A stretch of DNA of 15,886 nucleotides from assembly GCA_947258675.1 (NCBI GenBank), contig CAMYJP010000038.1, positions 1 through 15,886 of the forward strand, read 5' to 3'. Below the pieces are notes generated by a model. It was not told the DNA's origin. It was given only the letters and a program-made list of their open reading frames with translations, and searched no databases. The stretch's first letter is position 1; every line of letters begins with the position of its first letter. The position numbers and the translations under genes were made by a program. The DNA is from an uncultured Desulfobulbaceae bacterium. GTDB lineage: Bacteria; Desulfobacterota; Desulfobulbia; Desulfobulbales; BM004. Below, piece after piece: positions 7,415 to 14,705 of the stretch.

Positions 7415-7960
7415 ATGTCCCATGACAGAAATAAAACGACATATACTCCAGGAAAAGAGTATGTGGTTGTTGGCAAGATTATAAAGCTGCATGGGGTCAG
7501 AGGAGAGGTTAAAGTCTTAGCCTACTCAGGATCTGCTGAAAATTTCTCATCATATCATACTGTTGTTATCGTAGATCAGAGGAGTGGTCAATTGCTATCG
7601 CTGACGATAACGCGAAGCCGAGATCTTGGCAAAACGGCAATTCTCCAATTTGATGAGATCACGAACAGAGAAGAATCTGCGCAATTAATCGGCTCTAAAC
7701 TTTGGTTACATAAAAGTGATTTCCCGCAACTGGCATCAAGTGAATATTATTGGTTCGATTTGGAGGGAATGGATGTCTGGACAGATGAGGGAGTTCAGCT
7801 TGGAGTTGTTGAATCAATATTTAACACAAAGGCTCATGACATCCTGGTGGTCAGGGGAGAAGGCAAAGAGTATCTGATTCCGGTACGAGATGAGATTATA
7901 CAGGATATTGATCATGAATTGAGGAGGGTGGTTATTTCTTCTACCGCAGAGTTTACTTGA
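7415..7960 (+). CDS. rimM: 16S rRNA processing / 30S maturation factor RimM
   Basis: Binds S19 and helps mature the 3' domain of 16S rRNA. The 181-residue product has an N-terminal RimM barrel (VVVGKIIKLHGVRGEVKV, 17-34) and a C-terminal PRC barrel (YYWFDLEGMDV onward, about 109-175). The ATG at 7415 gives the usual length and couples to the khpA stop. A GTG at 7463, preceded by AGGA nine bases upstream, is a credible alternative that would remove 16 residues before the conserved core. The frame also extends upstream into khpA, which is unlikely to be used. Confidence 0.92.
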   Translation: MSHDRNKTTYTPGKEYVVVGKIIKLHGVRGEVKVLAYSGSAENFSSYHTVVIVDQRSGQLLSLTITRSRDLGKTAILQFDEITNREESAQLIGSKLWLHKSDFPQLASSEYYWFDLEGMDVWTDEGVQLGVVESIFNTKAHDILVVRGEGKEYLIPVRDEIIQDIDHELRRVVISSTAEFT

Positions 7961-8049
7961 TTTAAACAACTGAAAGCCGTTTTGGGAGAATGTAACGAGA
8001 AAAGAAAGGGCGAACGTTTTCGATCTTGAACAGGAAACTTTGATTTAAC

Positions 8050-8829
8050 ATGCGATTTGATATTCTGACCATTTTCCCTTTCCTTCTTAACTCGCCTCTG
8101 CAGGAAGGGATAATTCGTCGGGCCCTGGAGGATCGGAAAATTGCGGTGCATGTCCATAATCTCAGGGATTTTACTAACGATAAGCACGCTACAACAGATG
8201 ACAGGCCCTTTGGCGGTGGAGAAGGTATGGTAATGAAGCCGGAGCCGATTGCTGCAGCTTTGCAGCATATTGACCAGCAACATCCTGGAGGAAGAAGAAT
8301 TTTATTGTCACCCCAAGGGCGTCCGTATTCACAGGCTATCGCAGAGGAATTTGCAGAGCAGGGGCATCTTATCTTTATCTGCGGCAGGTATGAAGGTGTT
8401 GATGAACGAATACGACAACTTTATGTTGATGATGAGATTTCCATAGGTGATTATGTGCTTACTGGCGGTGAATTGGCAGCTATGGTACTGGTGGATTCGG
8501 TTACTCGTCTGCTTCCAGACGTACTTGGATGTGCCGACTCCGCGGCATTTGATACATTCAGCAGGGGATTATTGAAAAATTCGCAGTTTACAAGACCACG
8601 TGTATTTGAGAATTTTGAAGTCCCGCAGGTTCTGTTGACCGGTGATCATGAGGCTATAGCGGAATGGCGGTTCATAAACTCTGTGCGGCTTACTCTAGAT
8701 AGAAGACCAGATCTTATTGCAGGAGTGAGGTTCAATAAAAAAGAACTTGAAATATTAGAAGAGAATGGGCTGCTGACTGCAGTGAAAAAGTATAATGCTG
8801 GTGTCGAACTGAGTCATGAACGACATTAG
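8050..8829 (+). CDS. trmD: tRNA (guanine-37-N1) methyltransferase
   Basis: SPOUT enzyme that makes m1G37 next to the anticodon and prevents +1 frameshifting. The 259-residue protein begins MRFDILTIFP and shows DRPFGGGEGM (51-60), LSPQGRP (86-92), CGRYEG (111-116), and the trefoil-knot AdoMet loop SIGDYVLTGGELA (131-143). The catalytic Asp is at 168 (FDTF), and the TRP...PVLLTGDH-type segment is conserved as TRPRVFENFEVPQVLLTGDH. The segment before TRP reads LLKNSQF instead of the common LL-(D/E)-YPxY, a modest divergence. AGGAA lies about 14 bases upstream, a weak ribosome site. It overlaps the next gene by 14 bases. Confidence 0.96.
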   Translation: MRFDILTIFPFLLNSPLQEGIIRRALEDRKIAVHVHNLRDFTNDKHATTDDRPFGGGEGMVMKPEPIAAALQHIDQQHPGGRRILLSPQGRPYSQAIAEEFAEQGHLIFICGRYEGVDERIRQLYVDDEISIGDYVLTGGELAAMVLVDSVTRLLPDVLGCADSAAFDTFSRGLLKNSQFTRPRVFENFEVPQVLLTGDHEAIAEWRFINSVRLTLDRRPDLIAGVRFNKKELEILEENGLLTAVKKYNAGVELSHERH

Positions 8830-9424
8830 CAAGAGAAACGGCGGACCCGGATCGATTGGAGTTGATCTGGCCCTCGTTCATTATCCGGTTGTCAATAAAA
8901 ACAAGGATACAATTGGGTCTGCCATTACTAATCTTGATCTTCATGATATTGCAAGGGCGGCTCGTACATACGGTGTTGATACATTATATATGGTGACACC
9001 ATATAGGGATCAGCACCGACTGATTGAGGAGATATTACAACACTGGTTCGAAGGACACGGAGCCAGGTATAACAGTAAAAGAGGAGAAGCTCTTGCGCTG
9101 GTTCGGGTTTGTACAGACCTTACTGAGCTATATACAGTTGTTACAAATAAATGGGGGGAAAAGCCCAAAATTTTAATTACCAGTGCGGGGCAGCAAGGGG
9201 ATACGTGGCCGTATTCCAAGGTTCGGCGGGATATTTTATCCGGCGGACGTTTTTTAATTCTTTTCGGTACAGGTTGGGGATTAGCCCCAGAGGCAATGAA
9301 GTCGGCGGATGGTGCTTTACCACCTTTAAAGGGTCTTGATGCGTATAATCATCTTTCCGTAAGGTCAGCGGCAGCAATTATCTTGGACCGTTTGCTTGGG
9401 GAAAGAGAATCTGTAAAGGTTTAA
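8816..9424 (+). CDS. SPOUT-family RNA methyltransferase, Tm1570-like
   Basis: A 202-residue protein resembling the uncharacterised SAM-dependent RNA methyltransferase family (PF09936) whose structural representative is Thermotoga Tm1570, also a trmD neighbour. Trefoil-knot style motifs are visible: a SpoU motif-2-like ILFGTGWGLAPE (148-159) and a motif-3-like NHLSVRSAAAIILDRLLG (178-195). The N terminus GVDLALVHYPVVNKNKDTIGSAITNLDLHDIARAARTYGV is typical of the family. The gene starts inside trmD (14-base overlap, different frame), implying translational coupling. The RNA substrate is unknown; it has no separate RNA-binding domain, and partnership with TrmD is only an inference from the overlap. 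Confidence 0.85.
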   Translation: MNDISKRNGGPGSIGVDLALVHYPVVNKNKDTIGSAITNLDLHDIARAARTYGVDTLYMVTPYRDQHRLIEEILQHWFEGHGARYNSKRGEALALVRVCTDLTELYTVVTNKWGEKPKILITSAGQQGDTWPYSKVRRDILSGGRFLILFGTGWGLAPEAMKSADGALPPLKGLDAYNHLSVRSAAAIILDRLLGERESVKV

Positions 9425-9456
9425 ATTTATGTAATTAGAAAAAGCATGTATAAAAC

Positions 9457-9519
9457 GGATGGTATGGAGGCATCCATCGATATCGGTAACGACATTTTAT
9501 CAATAATTGTTATGTCGTT
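9457..9519 (+). promoter_or_regulatory. Hairpins in the rplS leader
   Basis: The 119-base gap before rplS contains a perfect 8-bp inverted repeat, AACGACAT (9488-9495) with ATGTCGTT (9512-9519), ending 24 bases before the start codon. Upstream are two mutually exclusive short hairpins: GGATG/CATCC (9457-9461 with 9471-9475) and ATGGA/TCCAT (9464-9468 with 9473-9477, GGCA loop). No T-run follows, so this is not a standard terminator. It may be a processing site or an L19 autoregulatory leader; both readings are inference. Confidence 0.35.
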
Positions 9520-9543
9520 CATGAGAATCGAAAATAGGAAGTT

Positions 9544-9903
9544 ATGAACAAGAATGTAATTGATCAGATTGAAAAGGAACAAATGCGATACGATATTCCT
9601 GATTTCAGGGTCGGTGATAATGTAAAGGTGCATATAAGAATTATCGAAGGTGATAAGGAACGAATTCAGATATTTGAAGGAGTGGTTATACGTCGAAAAA
9701 ATGGTGGAATGGGCGCATCCTATACAGTTAGAAAAATTACCCATGGCATCGGTGTAGAAAAAACTTTTCCACTGCATTCTCCCCGAGTTGAAAAAGTAGA
9801 GATTGCTTCAAGAGGAAAAGTCCGACGTGCAAAATTATATTATCTGCGAGAGTTACGTGGTAAGAAAGCTCGTATAAAGGAAAAAGGGTATCAACAGAAA
9901 TAA
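9544..9903 (+). CDS. rplS: 50S ribosomal protein L19
   Basis: Component of the 50S subunit at the 30S-50S interface. The 119-residue protein carries the near-invariant family blocks [16 protein letters not shown] (22-37), [11 protein letters not shown] (40-50), [20 protein letters not shown] (62-81) and [17 protein letters not shown] (92-108). AGGAAG ends two bases before the ATG, a close but usable ribosome site. It follows the trmD/SPOUT pair and precedes rnhB, the normal order in this gene cluster. Confidence 0.96.
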   Translation: MNKNVIDQIEKEQMRYDIPDFRVGDNVKVHIRIIEGDKERIQIFEGVVIRRKNGGMGASYTVRKITHGIGVEKTFPLHSPRVEKVEIASRGKVRRAKLYYLRELRGKKARIKEKGYQQK

Positions 9904-9924
9904 CGATTTTGCGAGGATAAATGG

Positions 9925-10623
9925 ATGGGTCAAAAAAAATTGTGGCCTGATCCGAAAACCGATACTCTGGCATTTGAAAAAGATCTGCAACTGAAGGGAT
10001 ATCAAAACGTTGCCGGTCTTGATGAGGTGGGCAGAGGACCTCTTGCCGGGCCAGTAGTCGCTGCATGTGTCGTTTTACCATCCAAATGTGAACACAGTGT
10101 CTTTGTAGATTCAAAAAAAATAAACCACATCACGCGTCAGCGGCTTTTTGAAGAGTTACAAAGCATCGGTGCGGTAATCGGTGTAGGTGTGGTGAGTGAG
10201 AGGGAGATTGAGCAGCTTAACATTCTTACAGCCTCCTTATTCGCCATGGAAAAAGCGATTAACTCCTCAAACATCTGCCCCGATTATCTTCTTGTCGACG
10301 GAAACCAACCTGTCCCCACCTCCCTCCCTCAACAAACCCTGATCAAAGGGGAATCGAAAAGTGCTTCCATTGGTGCAGCTTCCATAGTTGCTAAGGTTTT
10401 CCGAGACAAATTAATGGAGAATTACCATCACCTATTTCCTGTCTATAATTTTATTAAAAATAAGGGATATCCAACTTTGGAACACCGTGAGGCTATCAAA
10501 CAGCATGGTCCGTGTACTATTCATCGTCAGACTTTTAAAGGGGTGCGTGAGTTTGTTACCCAGTCTTTTCAAGATGATTGCCAACAAGATCAGCAGGGTT
10601 TTAGGCTATTTTCTCAGTTTTAA
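9925..10623 (+). CDS. rnhB: Ribonuclease HII
   Basis: Cleaves RNA in RNA-DNA hybrids and removes misincorporated ribonucleotides from DNA. The 232-residue protein has the catalytic set Asp33-Glu34 in GLDEVGRGPLAGP, Asp125 in LLVDGN and Asp161 in AKVFRDKLM, plus DSKKI (62-66) and the SIGAASIVAK block. GAGG lies eight bases before the ATG at 9925; the overlapping ATG at 9921 is in another frame that soon stops. The segment around 10311-10330 is unusually rich in C for this region, giving G-runs on the minus strand. The 97 bases after the stop are AT-rich without a clear terminator. Confidence 0.95.
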   Translation: MGQKKLWPDPKTDTLAFEKDLQLKGYQNVAGLDEVGRGPLAGPVVAACVVLPSKCEHSVFVDSKKINHITRQRLFEELQSIGAVIGVGVVSEREIEQLNILTASLFAMEKAINSSNICPDYLLVDGNQPVPTSLPQQTLIKGESKSASIGAASIVAKVFRDKLMENYHHLFPVYNFIKNKGYPTLEHREAIKQHGPCTIHRQTFKGVREFVTQSFQDDCQQDQQGFRLFSQF

Positions 10624-10720
10624 TTCTGTCAAAACTTTTACAGTCATTTCTCATCTAACTTGTTTTATCTTCATAAGTATTAATTAAATGGTTTCCAGTT
10701 TTCCGTGGATGTAATTGAAT

Positions 10721-11116
10721 ATGACTGTAAAGAGAACGAATCTAGGAAGATTAGGAGAAAAAATTGCCTTATTATTTTTGAAAGATGTTGGGTATTCTAT
10801 CTTAGAGCATAATTATCGAACTCGTCTGGGGGAAATAGATATTATTGCTGAAGATTCGGGCACCCTTGTTTTTGTAGAAGTAAAAACCAGAGTCGGCGCT
10901 ACTTTCGGCCATCCATACGATGCTGTTACTCCTAAGAAACAGATGCAAATGTCTAAGGTGGCCCTAGGCTATATTGTTGAAAATGATGGCCATAAGATGG
11001 ATGCCCGTTTTGATGTAGTAGGGATCTCCTTTGATAAAGGCTGCAACCCGTCAGCCAGAAATGCTAAAGTTGAAATTTTAAAGAATGCTTTTGATCTTTC
11101 TTATGGGCTGAAATAG
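10721..11116 (+). CDS. yraN: YraN family protein (UPF0102), predicted endonuclease fold
   Basis: A 131-residue member of the UPF0102/YraN family, commonly next to rnhB. The resolvase/restriction-like core is visible as NLGRLGEKIA near the N terminus, NYRTRLGEIDIIAED (about 32-46) and LVFVEVKTR (about 49-57). Together these give the Glu/Asp-Glu-Lys arrangement of PD-(D/E)XK nucleases. Activity has not been firmly established for the family. The ATG at 10721 is preferred; a TTG six bases earlier is possible, since the weak GGA element (10707-10709) is nearer to it. The stop precedes the pdxA ATG by only 11 bases. Confidence 0.9.
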   Translation: MTVKRTNLGRLGEKIALLFLKDVGYSILEHNYRTRLGEIDIIAEDSGTLVFVEVKTRVGATFGHPYDAVTPKKQMQMSKVALGYIVENDGHKMDARFDVVGISFDKGCNPSARNAKVEILKNAFDLSYGLK

Positions 11117-11127
11117 GAAGATGAATC

Positions 11128-12195
11128 ATGACGGATGAATCAAAATCCTCCAACCCTTCTGGATCGACTTCTTTTATTGATAGGACATTAAAGGCAATAG
11201 GCATTACAATGGGTTGTCCTGTTGGTATTGGTCCTGAAATTGTCCTGCGGTTTTTCATGGATTTAAAAAAACGGTCAGAATTTTTTCCTGTAGTGCTGGG
11301 TGACATGAACGTTCTTACTCGTTGTGCCAGTGAATTGAAAATCGATGCCCATATAGTACCCTGGCACCCCGGAGAAGATGATGAGGTTATGCATCCCGGG
11401 ACTGTGCCGGTACTTTCTCTTACAAAACTGGATCAAACAAATTTGTGCTGGGGAAAGCCGACAGAAGAGACTGGGCTTGCCATGGCTACCTATATACAAG
11501 AGGCAATGAATCTCCTTAATGAGAAAGAAATTGCTGCCATGGTAACATGTCCGATATCCAAAGACGCTTTAAATCTGGCTGGGTTTCGTTATCCGGGGCA
11601 CACAGAGATGCTGGCAGCTCTCTGTCAATCATCTGATTATGCGATGATGATGGCGGGAGCTAAGCTTCGTGTAACTCTGGTTACTATTCATACACCTTTG
11701 ATGGAGGTGCCAGTTCAAATAAAGACAGAGGAGGTATATCGCCTTATCCACCTTACAACATCCGCATTGATGGATGACTTTGGAATCAGTTCACCCCGTG
11801 TTGCGGTTGCAGGGCTTAATCCTCATTCTGGAGAAAATAGTCTTTTTGGCAACGAAGAAAAGCAAGAAATCTGCCCTGCCATAGCCAAAGCAAAATTGGC
11901 TGGTTGGGATGTTAGTGGGCCATGGCCGCCTGATACTGTATTCTATAAAGCCTTACAAGGGGGATTTGATGCAGTGGTCTGCATGTATCATGATCAGGGG
12001 CTGATCCCATTTAAACTGATACATTTCGAAGATGGAGTAAATGTAACTTTGGGTCTGCCCATAGTAAGAACTTCTGTTGATCATGGAACAGCATATGATA
12101 TCGCCGGGAAGGGGGCTGCCAATCCGGCCAGTCTTGCAGCGGCTTACAATCTAGCTGAAGAAATAGTGGAGAACAGAAAAAAAATAAAACGGTAA
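11128..12195 (+). CDS. pdxA: 4-hydroxythreonine-4-phosphate dehydrogenase
   Basis: NAD-dependent oxidation step of the DXP-dependent pyridoxal-phosphate pathway. The 355-residue protein is slightly longer than usual because of an N-terminal extension of about 20 residues. Metal ligands are visible: His158 in PGHTEM, His233 in LNPHSGE and His288 in MYHDQGLIP, followed by GVNVTLGLPIVRTSVDHGTA. The opening motif reads ITMGCPVGIGPE (26-37), with Cys30 where most members have Asp or Glu. AGGAAG sits seven bases before the ATG. No other in-frame ATG precedes the core, so the extension is probably real. Likely co-transcribed with yraN. Confidence 0.93.
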   Translation: MTDESKSSNPSGSTSFIDRTLKAIGITMGCPVGIGPEIVLRFFMDLKKRSEFFPVVLGDMNVLTRCASELKIDAHIVPWHPGEDDEVMHPGTVPVLSLTKLDQTNLCWGKPTEETGLAMATYIQEAMNLLNEKEIAAMVTCPISKDALNLAGFRYPGHTEMLAALCQSSDYAMMMAGAKLRVTLVTIHTPLMEVPVQIKTEEVYRLIHLTTSALMDDFGISSPRVAVAGLNPHSGENSLFGNEEKQEICPAIAKAKLAGWDVSGPWPPDTVFYKALQGGFDAVVCMYHDQGLIPFKLIHFEDGVNVTLGLPIVRTSVDHGTAYDIAGKGAANPASLAAAYNLAEEIVENRKKIKR

Positions 12196-12211
12196 CGCAA
12201 AAATCTTGCGT
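12195..12211 (+). other. Small hairpin on the pdxA stop codon
   Basis: ACGCAA (12195-12200) and TTGCGT (12206-12211) form a perfect 6-bp stem with a five-base loop, beginning at the last base of the pdxA stop codon. No T-run follows, so it is not a typical intrinsic terminator. It may protect or define an mRNA 3' end, or be chance. Confidence 0.3.
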
Positions 12212-12304
12212 AAATTCACACAAGAATATTTTAGTTTCAAGGATCTTGATAAAGCAGAAAAGTTGGAACTGTTACTGTTTTAGCAACAAACTTCAGGAAA
12301 TTCA

Positions 12305-12952
12305 ATGGCGGTTAAGGATACCTCAATACCAATCCAGAAAGGGATATTAGTTGCCTTTGAAGGCATAGACGGCAGTGGTAAATCCACTCAGATACAATTG
12401 CTGGCAGACGAATTATCCGGAAGGGGATACAATGTTGTTACAACCCGTGAGCCGACTGATGGGCCAATTGGTTTAAAGATCAGAGAATTATATCATAGCA
12501 GAGAAGAGGTTTCAAAGGAGGAAGAGTTGGATCTTTTTTTGGAAGACAGAAAGCAGCATGTGGAAAAAGTAATTAAACCGGCATTAAAGGCAGGACGAAT
12601 AGTACTCACAGACCGTTACTATTTTTCAACAGCGGCATATCAGGGTGCTGCTGGTCTTGACCCTGAGGATATTATTAAAAAAAATGAATTATTCGCTCCG
12701 ATCCCTGATCTGGTTTTAATTCTAAAGACACGGCCCGAATTAGGAATAAATCGTATTCAAACATTACGTGGCCAAAAGCTTAATGCTTTTGAACAGGAGA
12801 CAGAACTGCAGAAGGTTGCTGGAGTTTTTGATAAACTGGACCGTGGTTATGTCAAACATATTGACGGTTCAGAATCTATTGATAAAGTGAAGAAAACTAT
12901 TTTTCAACATATTGAAGAATTGCTGGGAAGGAAAAATCGGAGCAGTGCTTAA
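12305..12952 (+). CDS. tmk: Thymidylate kinase
   Basis: Phosphorylates dTMP to dTDP for DNA synthesis. The 215-residue product has the P-loop FEGIDGSGKST (18-28), the REP motif (48-50), the DRY motif (103-105) and a Q-G-rich segment AYQGAAGLDP. After REP the usual GGT is replaced by TDGPIG, and the helix after it is rich in Glu (VSKEEELDLFLEDRKQH), marking a divergent TMPK subgroup. AGGA six bases upstream supports the ATG at 12305. A 109-base gap separates it from pdxA. Confidence 0.92.
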   Translation: MAVKDTSIPIQKGILVAFEGIDGSGKSTQIQLLADELSGRGYNVVTTREPTDGPIGLKIRELYHSREEVSKEEELDLFLEDRKQHVEKVIKPALKAGRIVLTDRYYFSTAAYQGAAGLDPEDIIKKNELFAPIPDLVLILKTRPELGINRIQTLRGQKLNAFEQETELQKVAGVFDKLDRGYVKHIDGSESIDKVKKTIFQHIEELLGRKNRSSA

Positions 12953-12990
12953 ATGTGTCCGTTCCGCCAATCACTAGTAAAGGTAATCTA

Positions 12991-14703
12991 ATGAAGCGAA
13001 TTTATTTGATGCTGGGTATTTGTCTGACAGCATTCTGTTTATCCTGTTCACCTCAAGGAACCGTAACTAAAATGATGCAGCCGGTGGCGGAAGAACAGGA
13101 AACGGTAATAGACCGTGGCTGTGCATATTTTTATTTTTTGTGGGGAAAGGCCGCTGAAAACGATCTTCGATACGAGGAGGCCCTTCATGCCTATGAAAAA
13201 GTTCTGGTTTGTGATCCTGACACAGAGTATGTGATTTTGGAAATTGCTATACTTTTAATCAAAATGAATAGACAACTGGAAGCTGTTGACTGGTTGGATA
13301 AAGTGATTAAAAAAAATCCGTCTGATACGGAAAATAGATTTCTTTTAGCAAAATTATATACAAGTATGGGCGATATTGAGAAAGCGGCTGAGGTTTATAA
13401 TGAAATTCTGGCCATAAAAGAGGATCAGCAGACGCTATTGATGCTGGGCTCGCTTTATGCCCAAAATGGAGATTATGAAAAAGCAAAAGAGCTTCTGGAA
13501 AGGATGGTTAAATTAAATCCGGAATCGTATATGGGGCATTATTATCTGGCTCGTATATACAGGGAAGTACGATTATTTTCGAGGGCGATTAAATTTTATG
13601 AAAAAGCATTGAACATTGCCTGGTCTAACAGGATGGCATTGGAAGTGTCTGAACTTTACGAACAGGAAGAACTTTATGAAAAGGCTATAAATCTATATCA
13701 GAGAGTACTTGAGGAAGATGATACTAATGAAATGGCCAAAACAAAATTAATCAATCTATTTTTGAAAACTGAAGAGACTGAACTGGCGCTTAAAGAATTG
13801 CAGGAACTGCAAATATTTGCTTCTGATCCGGAAGCTGTAAACTATACAATCAGCCGTATATTACTATCAAGGGAACAATATGATGATGCAATATCACTTT
13901 TATCGTCAATGCTTAAGGAGGATAAAGATGCTAATCAGGCACGATATCTTTTGGCTCTTGCCTATTACCAACAGGGAGAAATGCGGAGAGCCAAGGAACT
14001 GGTAGGTCTGATTCCGCCTGAAGCGGAAGAATTTGAAGACGGGATTTTGCTTCATGTAAGAATACTTAAATCTGAAGAGCAGTCCAAAGAGGCAACTGAG
14101 ATTTTGGAAGAGCTGTTAAAATCAGAGAACACCAGAAAAATGCGCTTTTACATTATGCTTACCGCATTATATAAGGAATTAGACCAGGTTGGTATGGCTT
14201 TGGAATTGTTTTCTGAGGCCCATGTTATCTATCCTGAAAATCCGGAACTATACTTTGAGCACGCCATTTTCCTCGAGCGCATAGGGGAACAGGATCAAGC
14301 CATGGAAAAGATGCAGGAGTTACTGAAGATTGACCCCGATAATGCTGCAGCTTTGAATTATGTCGGATATACTTGGGCGGATAAGGGTGTAAATCTGGAA
14401 GAGGCTCTGCAAAATATCAGAAAAGCGGTGGCTCTTAGACCGGAAGATGGTTTTATCAGAGACAGTTTGGGGTGGGTATATTTTCGACTTGGTAATATAA
14501 AACAAGCTGTTTCGGAATTGGAAAAGGCATTGGAACTGGTTACTGGTGATCCTATTATTTATGAACACATGGGTGATGTCTACCTTAAGGCTGGAGAACC
14601 TCAAAAAGCGATTGAGGCCTACAAGAAAGCCCTTGAACGTCATGATGAAGAGAAAAAGGAAGGGGTTGAACAAAAAATAAAAGAAATTCAAAAAGGGGAT
14701 TAA
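12991..14703 (+). CDS. TPR-repeat lipoprotein (probable)
   Basis: A 570-residue protein made almost wholly of tetratricopeptide repeats (about residues 45-550, some 12-14 units), a scaffold for protein-protein contacts. The ATG at 12991 follows AAGG with a seven-base spacer. It gives a signal sequence (basic MKR, hydrophobic 4-17) ending in CLSC, with Cys19 a probable but imperfect lipidation site since position -3 is Cys rather than Leu. An in-frame GTG at 12955 would bury the signal and is rejected. The last repeats, ALNYVGYTWADKG and DGFIRDSLGWVYFRLGNIKQA, resemble the TPR protein encoded next to lolB in Pseudomonas (PA4667). Its stop is two bases before the LolB-like gene, pointing to a shared envelope role. 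Confidence 0.85.
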   Translation: MKRIYLMLGICLTAFCLSCSPQGTVTKMMQPVAEEQETVIDRGCAYFYFLWGKAAENDLRYEEALHAYEKVLVCDPDTEYVILEIAILLIKMNRQLEAVDWLDKVIKKNPSDTENRFLLAKLYTSMGDIEKAAEVYNEILAIKEDQQTLLMLGSLYAQNGDYEKAKELLERMVKLNPESYMGHYYLARIYREVRLFSRAIKFYEKALNIAWSNRMALEVSELYEQEELYEKAINLYQRVLEEDDTNEMAKTKLINLFLKTEETELALKELQELQIFASDPEAVNYTISRILLSREQYDDAISLLSSMLKEDKDANQARYLLALAYYQQGEMRRAKELVGLIPPEAEEFEDGILLHVRILKSEEQSKEATEILEELLKSENTRKMRFYIMLTALYKELDQVGMALELFSEAHVIYPENPELYFEHAIFLERIGEQDQAMEKMQELLKIDPDNAAALNYVGYTWADKGVNLEEALQNIRKAVALRPEDGFIRDSLGWVYFRLGNIKQAVSELEKALELVTGDPIIYEHMGDVYLKAGEPQKAIEAYKKALERHDEEKKEGVEQKIKEIQKGD

Positions 14704-14705
14704 GA

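Noticed and set aside
7912..8283. Minus-strand frame of 123 codons over rimM/trmD
   Set aside because: Shadow of two well-recognised genes; no family resemblance or ribosome site.
9737..10114. Minus-strand frame of 125 codons over rplS/rnhB
   Set aside because: Antisense to two conserved genes, with no recognisable domain.
10624..10720. Separate promoter for yraN
   Set aside because: Only poor -35/-10 matches (TTGTTT with TAATTA at 15-base spacing) in AT-rich DNA.
12955..12990. GTG start for the TPR protein
   Set aside because: It would place 12 residues before a normal signal peptide; the ATG at 12991 has a better ribosome site.
14320..14691. Minus-strand frame of 123 codons opposite the TPR gene
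   Set aside because: Phe/Leu-rich shadow created by Lys/Glu-rich TPR codons.
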